From assembly GCA_034509925.1 (NCBI GenBank), contig CM067527.1:12001001-12065000 (forward strand): a DNA stretch of 64,000 bases. Reading direction: 5' to 3'. The notes beneath the pieces were generated by a model, which searched no databases, was not told the DNA's origin, and worked only from the letters and a program-made list of their open reading frames with translations. This stretch comes from Hirudinaria manillensis. Taxonomy: Eukaryota; Annelida; Clitellata; Hirudinida; Hirudinidae. How positions within the stretch are numbered: the stretch's first letter is position 1; every line of letters starts with the position of its first letter. Position numbers and translations under genes: made by a program. This document shows positions 1-14,439 of this stretch, piece after piece.

Positions 1-999
1 GTTCCACTCACAGATCGAAATCCGAACGAATCCTCGGCAGGCGAGACCGGACGCAATGGAAAAGCAAAACTTAATAGAGACGACCTCAGGCGAGGGAAGC
101 AAGGATCAGAAACAAAGGCATCTCCGATCGGCCTTTACAGGTTAAAAGAGTTAATAGTATAGGCATTCGTTACACTATTACACCTATACGACAAGTACAC
201 TATTATTGTTATGTGTATCGTAGTGCATAAATTATCAATAGTATCGCATAGTATCGTCCGCTGGGTCTCGTCTGCATCGTTAAATGGCAATTAATCTGCA
301 ACCTCTCATTTAAAATGGTCCTCTGCTCGTCCTTAGGTTGACGAGGGGCGCAAGCTCGCAGGACGCTCCGTAACGCCGAGGCCAAAGGTCAAGCCCGAGT
401 ACTGCCGTGGTAAATTATTTACAAGCATAGAAAAACGCAGAGAGGCCGATCCGGAAGATGATTTTCAAGTTTCCGGGGCAAAGAATGGCCTTCTGACCCC
501 GACTCGACCTATGGGTCAGTTGCCGAACCAATCTCGCCGCTAAAACCTTCATTGCAGCAAAATTGGTGAAATGAAAATCGAAAGCACAAGACACGGCCGC
601 AGGAAGCGAGAGAATCGAAGTCCCGGAAATTATTCGAGTTTAATCGTCGATTAATCGGGGGGGCCGGTCGAATGTCCGCCCAATGGTGACGGTAGGAGCA
701 GTGATTCCCAATGACGTCGTGAATGAAGCGACGGGCAAAATACGGTTTACGACTTCAGAAGGCAGACAGAATATCATCGAACGATCGGAAGAAAGAATGA
801 AAGTGGTCGTCATGAAGTTCGACGGGTCCCAACAAAGTTGGACGACGGATGCTCTTCATAACTACTTCCGTTGCCGGGGAACATTGCGAGAGAGAGAGAG
901 ATAGAGGAAGGGAAAAAAAGTCAAAACCAAATGAAATCAAGCTATACACACACAAGAACACAGATGAGGCAACGTAGGGCGCTTCCTTTCTCTCGACTT
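1..999. other. 3' flank of eIF4G copy A; no gene seen
   Basis: This stretch lies downstream of the stop codon of the minus-strand eIF4G gene and probably holds its 3' UTR. No open frame on either strand looks like a protein. A weak minus-strand ATTAAA poly(A) signal lies at 639-644. A (GA)n run occurs near 890-905. Confidence 0.4.
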
Positions 1000-3900
1000 T
1001 CAATCCTTCTCCTCCTCGACTATCCAGTTGTAAAAGCGACTGACGGACGAGATGGCCACGCCCTTCCCCAGGGTTCTCGTGGTGTCCTCGCGCCATTGGT
1101 GGAATGCAGTTTCGTTCAGGACCTCGGCGTCGAATAGCAATTCGAACAGTCTGTGCAGAAGGTCTGCGGAGAGAGAAAGGGGAGGGGTTTGTTTATCAAA
1201 ATGTGTTTATCATCAACCAGATTAATCGAGCGAGCGAATGTCTGCTTAAAATTTCGAATGAAATTATACTAAATTATCTCAAATAATACTATAATAAATA
1301 AAAATATACTAAAATATTTAAAATAAATAAAAATAAAAGCAAGCATACAAATTGCATTGATCATTTCCAATGTTCACCATTAGGAGCTAAAAACCAACAT
1401 CAAGGCTGCAATGCATCAATACTCAAGAAACAAAAAAAAGTAAAAATTTGACAGGCATGAAATAATAATTTAATCAATATTAAAATTTAAAAAATAAATT
1501 TAAAAAAATAATTTTAAAGTCTGACGGGAACCTTTGGGGTAAGAAAGACGATGGAAGAGTTCCTGGAGGCCAAAAAGTACCTCGAGTTGACGTTCCTGTC
1601 TCTCGAAGGTGAGGTTTTTGATGACGCACAAGAACTTCTTCATCCTCTCCTCGTCCAAGTCGTAGTCGTTCGGGTCGGAGTCGTTCCTTTCTGCAAAGCG
1701 TCGACAGAAGAGTGACGGTTTTCGTTTCAATTTGTCAACAGAATTTTTGGCGGTTCGCATACAAAGTCAAGTCGTGGGTACTCTCGAATCACAGATGACA
1801 ACGTGCACACAACGATGCATCTTGTACGTTCACAACAAAGTCAAATAGGAAAACAAGAATTTTTGGCAACTCATGTTTGTTGCTAGTGTGTTATTTGTAC
1901 AGAGTTAAGTAACTATGTTTGCTGCTTTGCAGCAGAAACTGTGGGATACGAATGCATCTTGTACATTCACAAAAAAGCAGGAAAACAAGTCAAAATGAAA
2001 ATCAAAACTTACTATGAAGGCAACTCATGCAGAGGGCAGTGCAGCAGTCCGAGGCGGACTTGAGATCGGCCGGGTTGCCGGTATTTTGAGGAGTTAGATG
2101 CATGTTGTCCTGCACAATGCAAACAACCATCTTGCGTATTACACTCCCAACAACCATCATTAAGAATGATGCAAGAAGACAATGCAGTCGTTGGTAACCA
2201 ACCAATTTAGTAAATGTAACACTCAATACAGTTATAGTATTACTGTTGTACTACACCAGGTTATGTGATCTACCCTGCTACCCTGTAACATCAGTTAATA
2301 ACTCCCACAAGTTATACCTCAGTCCCTGCTAAACCAATACCAGCAGTACCGCCTCACAAATACTTAGCCCAGTGGGTAAACCAAGCATTCGATTTTTTAT
2401 CACAAACTGGAGACCAATACGACAAGACCACTCCAGGATGACATCGTACTCACAAATATCCAGTCGTGGATTTCCTCCAAGGTCGCGTCGGGCTTGGAGA
2501 AGAGGGCGATGAGTTCGTTCTTGCTCTCGTTGACGGACACGAGTCGTTGCCTCTTCCTGGCAACGTCCGGCGACTCCACCGTGTAATCCACCTTCTGAAA
2601 GGGGAGGAAACAGGGAGGGAAAAATGAATGAATGAAAGGAAGGACCGACCACGCACGCACGACCGCAGACGATGTAACGACCGAGCGACAGGTCTCGTGT
2701 TCAAATCTAGACTCGCTTCTCGGCAGAACGCACAAAAGATGGTTTCTACAGCACACCTAACATGCACATCGACCAATTGACAACAATTATAAACAACAAC
2801 CAAAGAACAACTGATGACCACCTCATCACCATCTATTAATGAAAGGTAAAACAACGCCACAATGTCACATATTTACAAATTTCTTCAGGAACTCCGGCAC
2901 GGGCCGAGACTTGACGAAGTCCTCCCACTTGAGACCCGACGATTCCCAGAGTTCCGAGGCCTGGTGGTGACCCTGTTCAAAAGAATGGCAGAACATGAAG
3001 AAGATGAAGCAATAATTGAACAAAAGATTTTGTTTTAATAATTTTATAGTCAACCCTTCATCATTGCTGAGCCCTCATCATCATCATCATCATCATCATC
3101 TTTGAATAATTCAAAACCCACCATCTTTTGTGAAACGGCATTGAGAACGACTGCAAAGAGTCTGGCAGTGTTGTCGTCATCCTGAGACTCGAACTCGTCC
3201 TCCGAGTCTTCCGTCTCTCCGGTCGCTACCGGAGGGACGAGGACGTTCAGCTTGAAGTTCGACCCCTCAAGGAACACGGGAGACACGGCCTCCCCGATGT
3301 ACTTCCAGACCTGGGGCACATCCACCACCAGGTCGTCCGCGAACCTCGTCATCTTCTTCAGGGCGGCGGCGTAGGCCGGGAAGGGCGCGGCGTGGCTCCT
3401 GAGGACGTGGAGGTGGAGCTGGCCGACCTCTTCGCGGATCTTCGTCGACTTCTCGATGTTCTGCTCCAGCGAGCAGTAGAAGAACCTGAGTGCGTTCTTG
3501 AAGCACGACTCGGTTTTAAGTTCTTTGACTGTCTCGATGGCTTCCTATAAGAATTTGTTTACCAAAAATTGATTGAGTAATTATTTAAATGGAACCTGAT
3601 AAAAAACAAAATAGAAATAATAAGTACAAATAATAATAATAAATACACAAATTTCATGATAACATCATCATTGTCATTGCCTCACCTTGATATCCTTCAG
3701 CATGAGATACTCCTCAACCCTTGACCTGACCTTCTTCTCCATATCTTCCTTTGGAATTTCAAGGTTCTTGACGTCCATTACGGCAGGTTCGGCAGGCGTA
3801 GATGTTTCCATGTTTCTTGCGTCAGACACTGGGACTCTCTCTTCAGAGGATATCCTGTCTTTAGATGAAGTTCTTCCTACTGGTGTAGGTCTGCAGCGAA

Positions 3901-6900
3901 ATTGATAAGATTGATTTACAAAAATCATGATGCAACATGATTCTACAGTCATTCTATGCAACCCAACATACTATTTATAATAAACACTATTTATGTAAAA
4001 CATTTGCTAAAATATGAGTAATGATAATGCTGTTGTTGACATGGTTGTATGATATTTTAAATTTGATATTTTTAAATTTTAAATTGAGAAACTCATTGTA
4101 CATAAAAACCCAAAACGACGTCCACCTTTCGGGCCTGAGGGAAGCAAATCCCGAATTCCTTCCTGAATATTTTTCCTGTTCCCTGGATGAAGAACCATAG
4201 CGAGAGGTTGGCTCTTCTGTGGAGCCACTGAGAAGCGAATAGCGATTGGCTGGCAAGAGCAGCTGCTGCTGCTCCTTGGCCACACCTCCTCCTCCTCCTG
4301 TGCTGCCCTTGTTCCAGGAGCTCCGTCCCGATCCGAGCTGAACGTTGTCATCCATCCTGGTCAGCTTGATCTTCGAGGCGTCGAAGGGCTGGGACTTCAG
4401 GGGTCTGGAGACGTTCGTCCATCCGTCCTCTGTGTTTGAGGAGGATGCATTGGCGTGCTTTGAATCTGAGAAAATTATTACATGAATTATTAAACTATTC
4501 AACGACAATATAAACCCAAAGGTTAAAGCTAACAAAAACTTTTGAAACTATTCAAAGAATATAAGAACGAGGCCAGACTGGTCTCCGAATGACGATGCAA
4601 AAAAAACGTGAGACTCACTCTGCCTGCGTGGCATCCTGTGGTCTTCGATTCTCTTCTGGACCTCCATCTTTTCCTTCTCTGCCTCCTTGTGGATCTGCTC
4701 GATGGTCTTCGGTCCCTCGTTCCTCTTGGGCGTCCACCCACCCTTCCTGAGGTCGGTGACGTCCATCATCATGAATCGAATCCTGGTCGTCGTCTTCTTC
4801 TCGTCGACGAGTCTCCTCATCTCTCCGAAGTAGGCCTCCACCCTGCTCTGGAACTTGGACTTGGGACTGTCGATGTCTTTGCCGATGGTGGTGAGGAGTT
4901 TGCAGAGGCACTCTATGTTGTCTTCGTCCTCGTAGCCCTTGAGCAACTTGCCGAGACACTCGTGCATGATGTTCTCCGTCAGCATGTTGAGCTTGAACAG
5001 CTCTCCGATGAATCTGATGTTGCCGAGCGACCTCCTCTTGGCGTTCACCATGGCCTCGTTCTTCCTCTCTTCGAGCTGCTTCTTCTCCTCCTCAGACGAG
5101 GCCGATTCGATCCTCTCCGACAGGCAGAGTATCTCCTTCTCGTTCTCCTTGTCCTGCTCGAACTCCTGCTGGCACTTCGTCAGCAGGAGCTTCCTGAACG
5201 TGACCGTCTTCGTCGGATCGTCGTCGGACGGCACGGCCAGCAGAGAAAAGCACTTGCCCATCTTGGCGTAAAGGCCGGAGAAGATGGGCTGCTTGATGCA
5301 CTGCTCGAAGAGTAAGCTGATGCAGCCAGCGAGCTTCGATTCCGAATCTATTGCCAACTCCTTCACTTGCTCCATCAGGATGTCAAAATGCTGAGGCGTC
5401 AGCTTGTTCAGGATGCCCCTGAGAGCGTTGAAGAGTTTCGTGGATTCGTCCTTGTCCGTCATCCTGTGCTTCTGCCAGGCGTCCTCGGATTTGTGCAGCG
5501 TGACGTTCTCCTGAATCTTGAAGTCGATGACCCTGCGATTGTCGTAGCCTCCCTGTCTGTGCTGATTGCTCCTCTGATTCCTTCCTCCGGCGTTATAGGG
5601 ATTGGAATTCTGCCTGACGTAGCCGGCGAAATCGGCCGGAGTTCCGACGGTCGGGGCGCTGCCGGACACGTTCTTCATGTGGGGCTCCTTGAGGACGATG
5701 TCGAGGTCTGGCAGCGAGGGTTTGTTCAGTTTGATCAACTGCTGGATCTGCAGTAGGAAGTCTCTGTCGTATTTCTTGGTACCCTCTGGATTAACTGGTG
5801 ACCATTGATCTAAAGAACATCGAGCCTCTTAGTATCAAACATATTTATCCATACAGTCTCCTTTATAAAAAAAAAGCCAAAAAAAGTGAACACCTACTTT
5901 CAGAATACTTGAACTTGAGCTGTGTCTTGTCTGACTCCTCCTCCTCCTCCTCATCATCGATGATCTCTCCCTCCTCGAGATCATTATCATCATCGTTGTT
6001 GTTTTCACCAGAGACAACCTCTGCGGGTCTCGGATCCTCCATCTTCACTTCGACAGGCTTGTCTTCTTCGACGACCTCTTTTGGTTCCTCAACAACTTCT
6101 GTCGGTTCCTCTGACTTTGTGGCTTCGACCGTTTCCAGGACGACGGCAGTATTTACTTCTGCCTCGTCTTCTACTTTGTCCGCCTCGACTTCCTCTCGAG
6201 GAACCTCCGAAGTCAGTATCTGTGGCTCCTGGGCGACCAGGACCTCCACATGCTCCTTCTTCTCATTCAGGGCAGTTTCTTTTATTTCCTCAAAGACTGC
6301 CTGTTCTTCCTTTTGGCTCTCCATGGGAGTCACCTGTTCCTGAACGTCCTCCGGCTGCTTCTCCTCGACGGCGACCGCTTCGACCGGAGTCCCGTCCGTC
6401 CGATCCTGGCCTGCAACTTCAGACGTTTCTTTGACTTGAGGCTCGGGAGTTTTCGGTTTGGTGACGTCTGCCACTTTTTTGCCCTTGTTCTTTTCCTTTG
6501 ACTTCTTCTTTCCTCCTGCCTTCTGGTCGGTGTTGCTCGTAGTTACAGGTGGTTGTACTTGTGGTTTGTTGTTGATCTGAGAAACGGGTTGCTGTTGCTT
6601 GACAGGAACGTTGCTAATTTGCTGTTGTTGTTTAACTCCTTGTTGTTTGTTTCCCTGTGGTTGAATTGGTTTTTGTTGAAATGGTTTCTGCACTTGCTGA
6701 GGTTGGATGACTGGTTGAGGTGCCTTCGGTACTTGTGGTTGACTGGAGGGAATCAGGGTGGACTTGATCAATGGCCATTTGGGAATTGGTTTGGCTGGAG
6801 GGGGTGCAGCCTTGGGCTGAGGGTCTTTGGGAACCTCTTTTTGAGGCTGTTGTTGTTGCGGCGGTTGTTGTTGTTGCTGGTCTTTTGCAGGCACGTGACT

Positions 6901-9175
6901 CTGAGGTTGAGAAGTCGATCCGTTCGCAACCTGTTTCTGTTGACGCTGTTGTTGGTTGCTGTTTCCTTTCTGAAAGTTCTGTGGTTGTTGTTGAACCTGT
7001 TGCTGCTGCTCGAGTTTGGCAGCTTTCTTCTTTTTCTTATTCCTCTTTGTCTCCTTCCCTGGATGTATAAACAAACATTATGACAGGTCGTGTGCAAATC
7101 ACTTTAAACTTCTGGCTGGGATCAAGTCGATTTCTATAAAGCTGAGCCAGACAAACCGATCTAATCGATTTTAATGTTCGGTGCAAGTTATAAACTGATT
7201 TTTATACTTACATTCAGAATCGCTGTCTCCCTTGTTTTCCTCAACCTCCTCCGGCTCTTTGGCAGGATGAAGGACGACCGGCTCTTTCTGGACAGGGACT
7301 TCCTGAACCGCTTGAACTTCGGTAATTTTCTGAACGATCTCTGGATCGGAAACCTGGAGCTCTGCTTCGCACTTCCCCATCGAGGGAACTTCGGCAGCAA
7401 TCTCGGACTGAACGTTTTCCTCACTCTCTACGACCTTCTCGACTGCTTGTTCCATCTCCAGTTGTCTCTCTTCTTCTTCCTCTTCGAATCCATTTTCGTG
7501 ATTATCTTCCACGGCAGCCGGCACAAGACCTTTCTCCTCCGATTCTGCTTTCCTGGGAGTTGCAACCGCAGCGACTTTTGAGGCAAATTGGGCCCTGATC
7601 TGTTCCTTGGCAGGATCGTTGTTCTTGGAAGAGACGGCGACCTTTGAGAGGTCGATCTTCTCTCCCGTGTTTGGGTCAACGATGTCCAACATCTTCCTCT
7701 GGGGTGCAGGTGGAGCCATGGCAGTAGGTTGAGTCATTTGGGGATTGTACACTTTAGGAAAACGAGGAAAACAATTAACGGTTGCGCGAGACTTAATCGA
7801 CCGTCGACGTACCAGGTTTGTAGGGATATTCCCATTGGTAACCCATAGGCTGGCTCGGAACTTGCACTTGAGAATAAGGAAGCCTCTGAGCTGGCTGCTG
7901 ATGTGGCATCAGTACTTGTCCCTGCAATTAGTATTGGAACTTGTTATTAAAATAATAAACATCAATAATTAAACATAACTTGGCAAAAATATACTTCGGA
8001 GTTTACCTAATAATTCTCAAACAAATGAGAGAAAATGTCAAAAAGGAACTTTTCTTTCTTGAATAAATTTATTTTAAAATAAGTTTTTTTTAATAAATTT
8101 TAATAAATTAGTGATGTGATAAATAGTTAAGTATATTCAGATTCCTGTACTACTTAAAACACCTAAGTTGAAAATCCATTGGTAGCATGTTGAAGAAGCA
8201 ACCTCATTTAACCTCTAAGATTCCATTAATACTTGTGAGTATTGCATAACTAATGACTAGAAAATTATAAAATACTTCTGAACCACTTCAGGAACAGCTG
8301 AACTGCTGCTACTTACATATTTAAAAGTTTCTGGAAGCATGTTCAGGAAAATTTGGAAACATTATAACTTTGCAAAACCAAGACCAAATATTTGCCCAAA
8401 AATGCATCACGAAGATAATTAATAAACAATGGCCAAATCTATGAAACCATCATGTGACCTGGTACCAATTCATTTAATCAAATGGCATATTTAAGGTTTA
8501 CAATCCTTCCTAAGGCTGATCCTTTTCTCTGTTTGCATGCCATATCTTGTTCCAACATGTTACTAAATCAGATAAGCCATATATGGATTTGACGTATACT
8601 GAATATTGGTTATTAATTAAAACATACCTAACTGCTAAAAAACCGGTGTCTCCAAATATTAATAGCAAAAGCAACAAGGCTACAAATAACAAGATAATAT
8701 GAGCAGTGATGGCAGCTGCCATAATGTTCACGCATGTTATGCTACTTGCAATGCACATCCTTTTGATGGTGAATCTAATTTCAATTTCAACAACAACTTC
8801 ATATAATATTCTCTGAGGTTTTGATTTAACCAATTAACAATCATTTGATTGAGCAAGTTAATCTCTCAACATTTGTCATGTTTATTCTTGTCTCATGCTA
8901 CTCCTATATCTACTCCTCAGTGACTTATCAGCACATGATGCTTTAGCCATCAATGATATAATAAAATTGGTATCATTCATGCAAAGCTCATTATATAATA
9001 CTCATCACAAGTATATCAATAATTAGTAGATTCATGAAAGTATATTTTAAACAAAAGTGGTTGAAATTACATTAAATTCCTTGTAGCCATAATCTGCAGG
9101 AGAAGCATAGACATAGACATAACTCCTTGGGGTCATTGGGGCCCTATTTCTCTGTGGTACATTAGGTCTTTGCAT
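1000..9175 (-). CDS. eIF4G: Eukaryotic translation initiation factor 4 gamma, full-length copy (eIF4G-A)
   Basis: eIF4G is the cytoplasmic scaffold that joins cap-bound eIF4E, the helicase eIF4A and eIF3. Thirteen coding exons, from 5' to 3' on the minus strand: 9175-9071, 7921-7813, 7751-7212, 7058-5898, 5809-4619, 4465-4126, 3890-3686, 3544-3122, 2972-2877, 2594-2454, 2109-2013, 1690-1532, 1163-1000. They total 4731 nt (1576 aa), close to human eIF4GI. The N-terminal half is rich in Gln, Pro and Glu and carries a DPNTG motif near residue 100. The eIF4E-binding motif YDRDFLL (YxxxxL-phi) starts near residue 652. The MIF4G domain follows (about 740-980), then MA3 (about 1200-1390) and a C-terminal W2 domain ending in FYNWIVEEEKD. 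A non-coding first exon begins at 9321 (donor at 9319-9320). The start ATG at 9175 is the first one after that acceptor. Its neighbour PDE6D is divergent. A paralogue lies at 42.5 kb. Confidence 0.95.
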
Positions 9176-9176
9176 T

Positions 9177-10256
9177 CTGTGAGAAATAGATTACGTTTTC
9201 AGAAATAAATAATAAAAAACATCTTAAACAAAACTACGTAAGGTGATCGCAATGCGTCGTAACATGGAATACAGAAATCTATTTCATCAAAAAAGATTTA
9301 TTAAATCAATTGATACTCACATGTGTGTGACGGGTTATTGCGAAAGCAGTGACTATAACGTGCCTGCGAGGACGGTAATATGAAAACTCACGAGCGAATT
9401 AATACGCACCAAAGATACGCCCAAAATGCTTAATACTTAAGTTCGTTAAATAAATTAATATTGCTTTAAAAAGTCTGTCTCCATATGTTGCGACACTTCT
9501 AGAAACGGGCCATAGTATCGACACGCGACTTATTTAAAATTAATTTTAATCGATCGAACCGAATTAAAGGTTTATGCGAAGTTAGGGCCCTAGAAAGGTT
9601 CTAAATGTTCTATTCTTCTCAAAGATTACGCGACATTAACTGGAACCACGAGTTGTACGAGGGTAATTCAAAGGCAACAATGACGCGAAAATTAATTAAA
9701 TATCAATTCAGTTAACAAGTTTTGACGGTTAAAAACTTTTGAAATTTCCAGAAATATTGACAACCGACTAAACTAAAGCAACGCGATCTCGGAGGACCTA
9801 TAACCAACGCGGCCAACCTCTAAAATGTGCACCGTAAACGAAACACAACCGCCATCTATATGGCGAAAAAATTATTAAAATTAATTGCAATTCATATTTT
9901 TTTATAACATTCTAGAAACAGTGCTAGTTTTTGATGCCCGATGCTTCTGCAACAATATATTTTTTCAATACTTGTCTCATATAAACATTTTAAAATAATT
10001 TTTATTTATTGGAAAATTAAATATTATAGAATTTATATTTTTACAATAAAGCCATAAATATCCATGAAATGGGTTACTTTTTCAATCTATTGCAGAACCG
10101 ACGTTATTTTAAACTTAAGAAAATAATTTCAATATAAACTTTTAGCATATTGAAAATATGTTCAGATCTCTAGCCAAATACTTTCTGGTTGTACCTCGTA
10201 TCTAGGTTGGGTTGCCAAAATATATATCACATAGCCTCGCTCTGCCTTTTGAAGAT
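9177..10256. promoter_or_regulatory. Divergent 5' region between eIF4G-A and PDE6D
   Basis: The start codons of minus-strand eIF4G-A and plus-strand PDE6D are about 1.1 kb apart. An untranslated first exon of eIF4G-A starts at 9321 and is joined by an intron at 9177-9320. The rest (about 9400-10250) is AT-rich, with no coding frame and no clear TATA box at a sensible place. Promoter function is inferred from the layout only. Confidence 0.45.
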
Positions 10257-11920
<1,664 letters not shown>

Positions 11921-12958
11921 CCTTTGCTCCTCACTACACATTACAATGGTCAACAGAAATATTTCTTAACCTTAACTTTAACCTCAAAATGAAGTCCATG
12001 ATGGCTCCATGATTTTTCAATTTTTCTTCTTTACAAAATTTGTTGCTTGTTGATCTGCTTGTTTATTTATTTATTATTTATAATGTAATATTTATAATGT
12101 AATTTATGCAAATATTCAAAAGATGTCCGTGCAATAATATATAACAAAGCCCCATCATAATAAGCCAATCAAAGGGGACAAGATAGACAGAAAAGAAAAA
12201 AAAAGAATGCAGAGTAAATTAAAATAAAATGAGGGGGTCCAGTAAGGTATTAATAAAATCAACGTGGTTTAAACAAACGACTTTTAAGATTTGTTTTGAA
12301 AGTGGAGTCAGTAATGTTTGCAAGTAATAATAATAATAATAATAATAACTCGTTAATAACTTAATTTATTATGCTGTCCTGGTTTTGAGCATTACATAAC
12401 GTGACTCATCATCGTAAATACGATTTATTATGTAATTATGTTATTCAATGTTAGCATTGACCGTTTTTCCTCATCATCATCCTCCTCCTCATCAATTGCA
12501 CATCGTTTGACTCCGATCCTCTGATGCTATTCAGTGTACCTAACGATTCGTACTCATTTGAACCTTGTAAGCCATGTTAATGCAGTACAAACTTCCATCG
12601 TACTTGTGTGATTTATAATCTTTGCATGATGGCATGAACCACGTTTTAGAGAAATTAATAATAAAAAAATAAATGATGGTGGGCTTTACAATTTCAAGAA
12701 TTATTGTTCCATTTCAATCCCAAATTATAATATGCTAATGATCACCATGTGAAAGATGAGCCCTTGCAAGCCCTTTGCAACAAACTGATTTGTCTTTGGA
12801 GTTGTATAACATTACATTTATAAATACTTGAGTTCGTGCCTGGTTTGCCATGTTTATTACCTTAAGCCACAGAAAAGACGAAATACTATGCTAAACATCA
12901 TCTTAGGTCCTCTAAGGACTTAGCGCAGTTCAATGATAATATTTAGTACGTTGAAAAT
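11921..12958. other. PDE6D 3' UTR and AT-rich spacer
   Basis: No convincing coding frame was found. An AATAAA near 12250 and a short (AAT)n run near 12328-12350 are the only notable signals. ATC-rich low complexity occurs near 12475-12490. Confidence 0.4.
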
Positions 12959-13441
12959 TCAATCATATTCATGATCAGAGAAAAGAAAAACATTCTGAGC
13001 TAAAAATATAATCGACAACCTCTCCGGGCAAAGAGACGATCTTCGGGTAAAAATAAGCAACTCCACTGCCGCACTCAGTCCACAAAATGGCCTGCTGGAA
13101 ATCCCTGAATTTGGCTTCGTTTTTGAGGCCTCGTACAAAATTAAGGTCGGGCATCGGCAGAAATCAGAAGCCAACAGCACGTGTCGACCTAGGCAGTTGT
13201 CCACAATGATGATCTTTGAAAAGGGACAAGTCCGAACGACCATAACGATCGGATAAATAGTGTCTCGATGGATTCTCCTCTGCTTATCACAATATACACA
13301 ATCGTCGTTCGTTGGCAAGGCAAACAGATCGGAGCATCTGTTGGGCAGAGGAATAACCTTTGACCTGTCAACAAGGAAGCAAACGAGGAACAAGCTTTGA
13401 ACAAGATCCTCATGCAAAATCTTATTACAATGAAGGGACAC
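12959..13441 (-). CDS. Unassigned ORF, possibly a frameshifted remnant
   Basis: A 160-codon ATG-to-stop frame runs on the minus strand. Its first half looks protein-like: CVYCDKQRRIHRDTIYP, then a hydrophobic strand IVMVV and KIIIVDN. From about 13160 the second half loses that look. A different minus frame, open from 13163 to 12977, then reads better (for example FRDFQQAILWTECGSGVAYF). This pattern would fit one gene with a frameshift, or two exons of which only parts are visible. No splice pair joins the halves convincingly. I do not recognise the family. A weak resemblance of the CxxC-YP-hydrophobic segment to Nudix zinc-ribbon proteins is too thin to rely on. Confidence 0.25.
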   Translation of the reverse strand: MSLHCNKILHEDLVQSLFLVCFLVDRSKVIPLPNRCSDLFALPTNDDCVYCDKQRRIHRDTIYPIVMVVRTCPFSKIIIVDNCLGRHVLLASDFCRCPTLILYEASKTKPNSGISSRPFCGLSAAVELLIFTRRSSLCPERLSIIFLAQNVFLFSDHEYD

Positions 13442-14439
13442 AATATTTCATTCCTTTCAGACTACAACTGCTAATTTGACAGTTCTTGATCTCAGTCAAT
13501 GAGAATAAATATGCACAACGTCACCTGTAATCGTCATAATAATAATAATAATAATAGTCATAATCCACATGATATCCGTTAAATCTAGGGTTGACAACCA
13601 AAGCTCTATGATGATGATGATGATGATTACAGTAATTGTGAAGGTGAGGTGGCCAAGTACATTCAGTCTTCCTGGATCCTACTACATTTGTCCATAGAAT
13701 GCTTTAAGGAAATTGGCCTGTGCAAGAGCTAGGATATAGTGGATATAGCTTGCAACGGTGGGACACATCGTTATAGGCTTTCCTGGATAAGGTTTCCCTG
13801 GATTTGATCGGACGATTATTCCTGGGATATGGGCTGCTCAGCCTTCCTTAACAGTTTTGCAGATCAATAGATTGATGAAATATTGAGCACAAGGCCATCA
13901 GAGGAGGTATTTCATGCAAAGTCCACCTAATTCTGGCCAAGCATCAGTGTTTGTCCATCGTTTGAGCCTCAGCTTTGCTACCATGTCTCCCTGGAATCTC
14001 AAGATTTGGGTTCATCTGAGGCTGCCAAAGTCAAAATATGTCGAAAAGATATGCCGGATCCCGACATGGGGCCTCGTTCCATCTTCCTAGATTCACAGTT
14101 AAAAACATCAAACTCGAGCCGACATTGAGCAAAGCAAACGACAATGATGACGACAATGGATTACGTGCTGACAACAAGTACATTAAGAATAATTACAACG
14201 GGATTACAGATCATCGCTCGCCACAAAGCACGACAAAGCACGACAAAGCACGACGCTGACGACAAAACAAGAACCATCGAGACTGCATCTTTTCGCAGCC
14301 ATAAAAAAAAAGACGCAACGGACCCCGAAACCGATATATAAAGCAGCTGAAAACTTAAAAATCTAATCTTCTACATCTTGGCCTAATTTGTTTCTCTTTT
14401 CTCTTGATTGGACATGCAAATTTAAATATAATATTCCTT
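13442..14439. other. Spacer between the unassigned ORF and ANKRD13
   Basis: Short trinucleotide runs lie at about 13535-13555 (AAT) and 13610-13630 (ATG). Three short tandem CGACAAAGCA units lie at about 14222-14253. A TATATAAAG-like string sits near 14334, but no plus-strand gene follows it. Nothing coding is supported. Confidence 0.4.

Noticed and set aside
4608..5756. Long plus-strand frames (235 and 129 codons) opposite eIF4G-A
   Set aside because: They are antisense shadows of the conserved MIF4G exon.
14334..14345. TATATAAAG-like TATA box on the plus strand
   Set aside because: No plus-strand gene follows. It faces the 3' end of ANKRD13.
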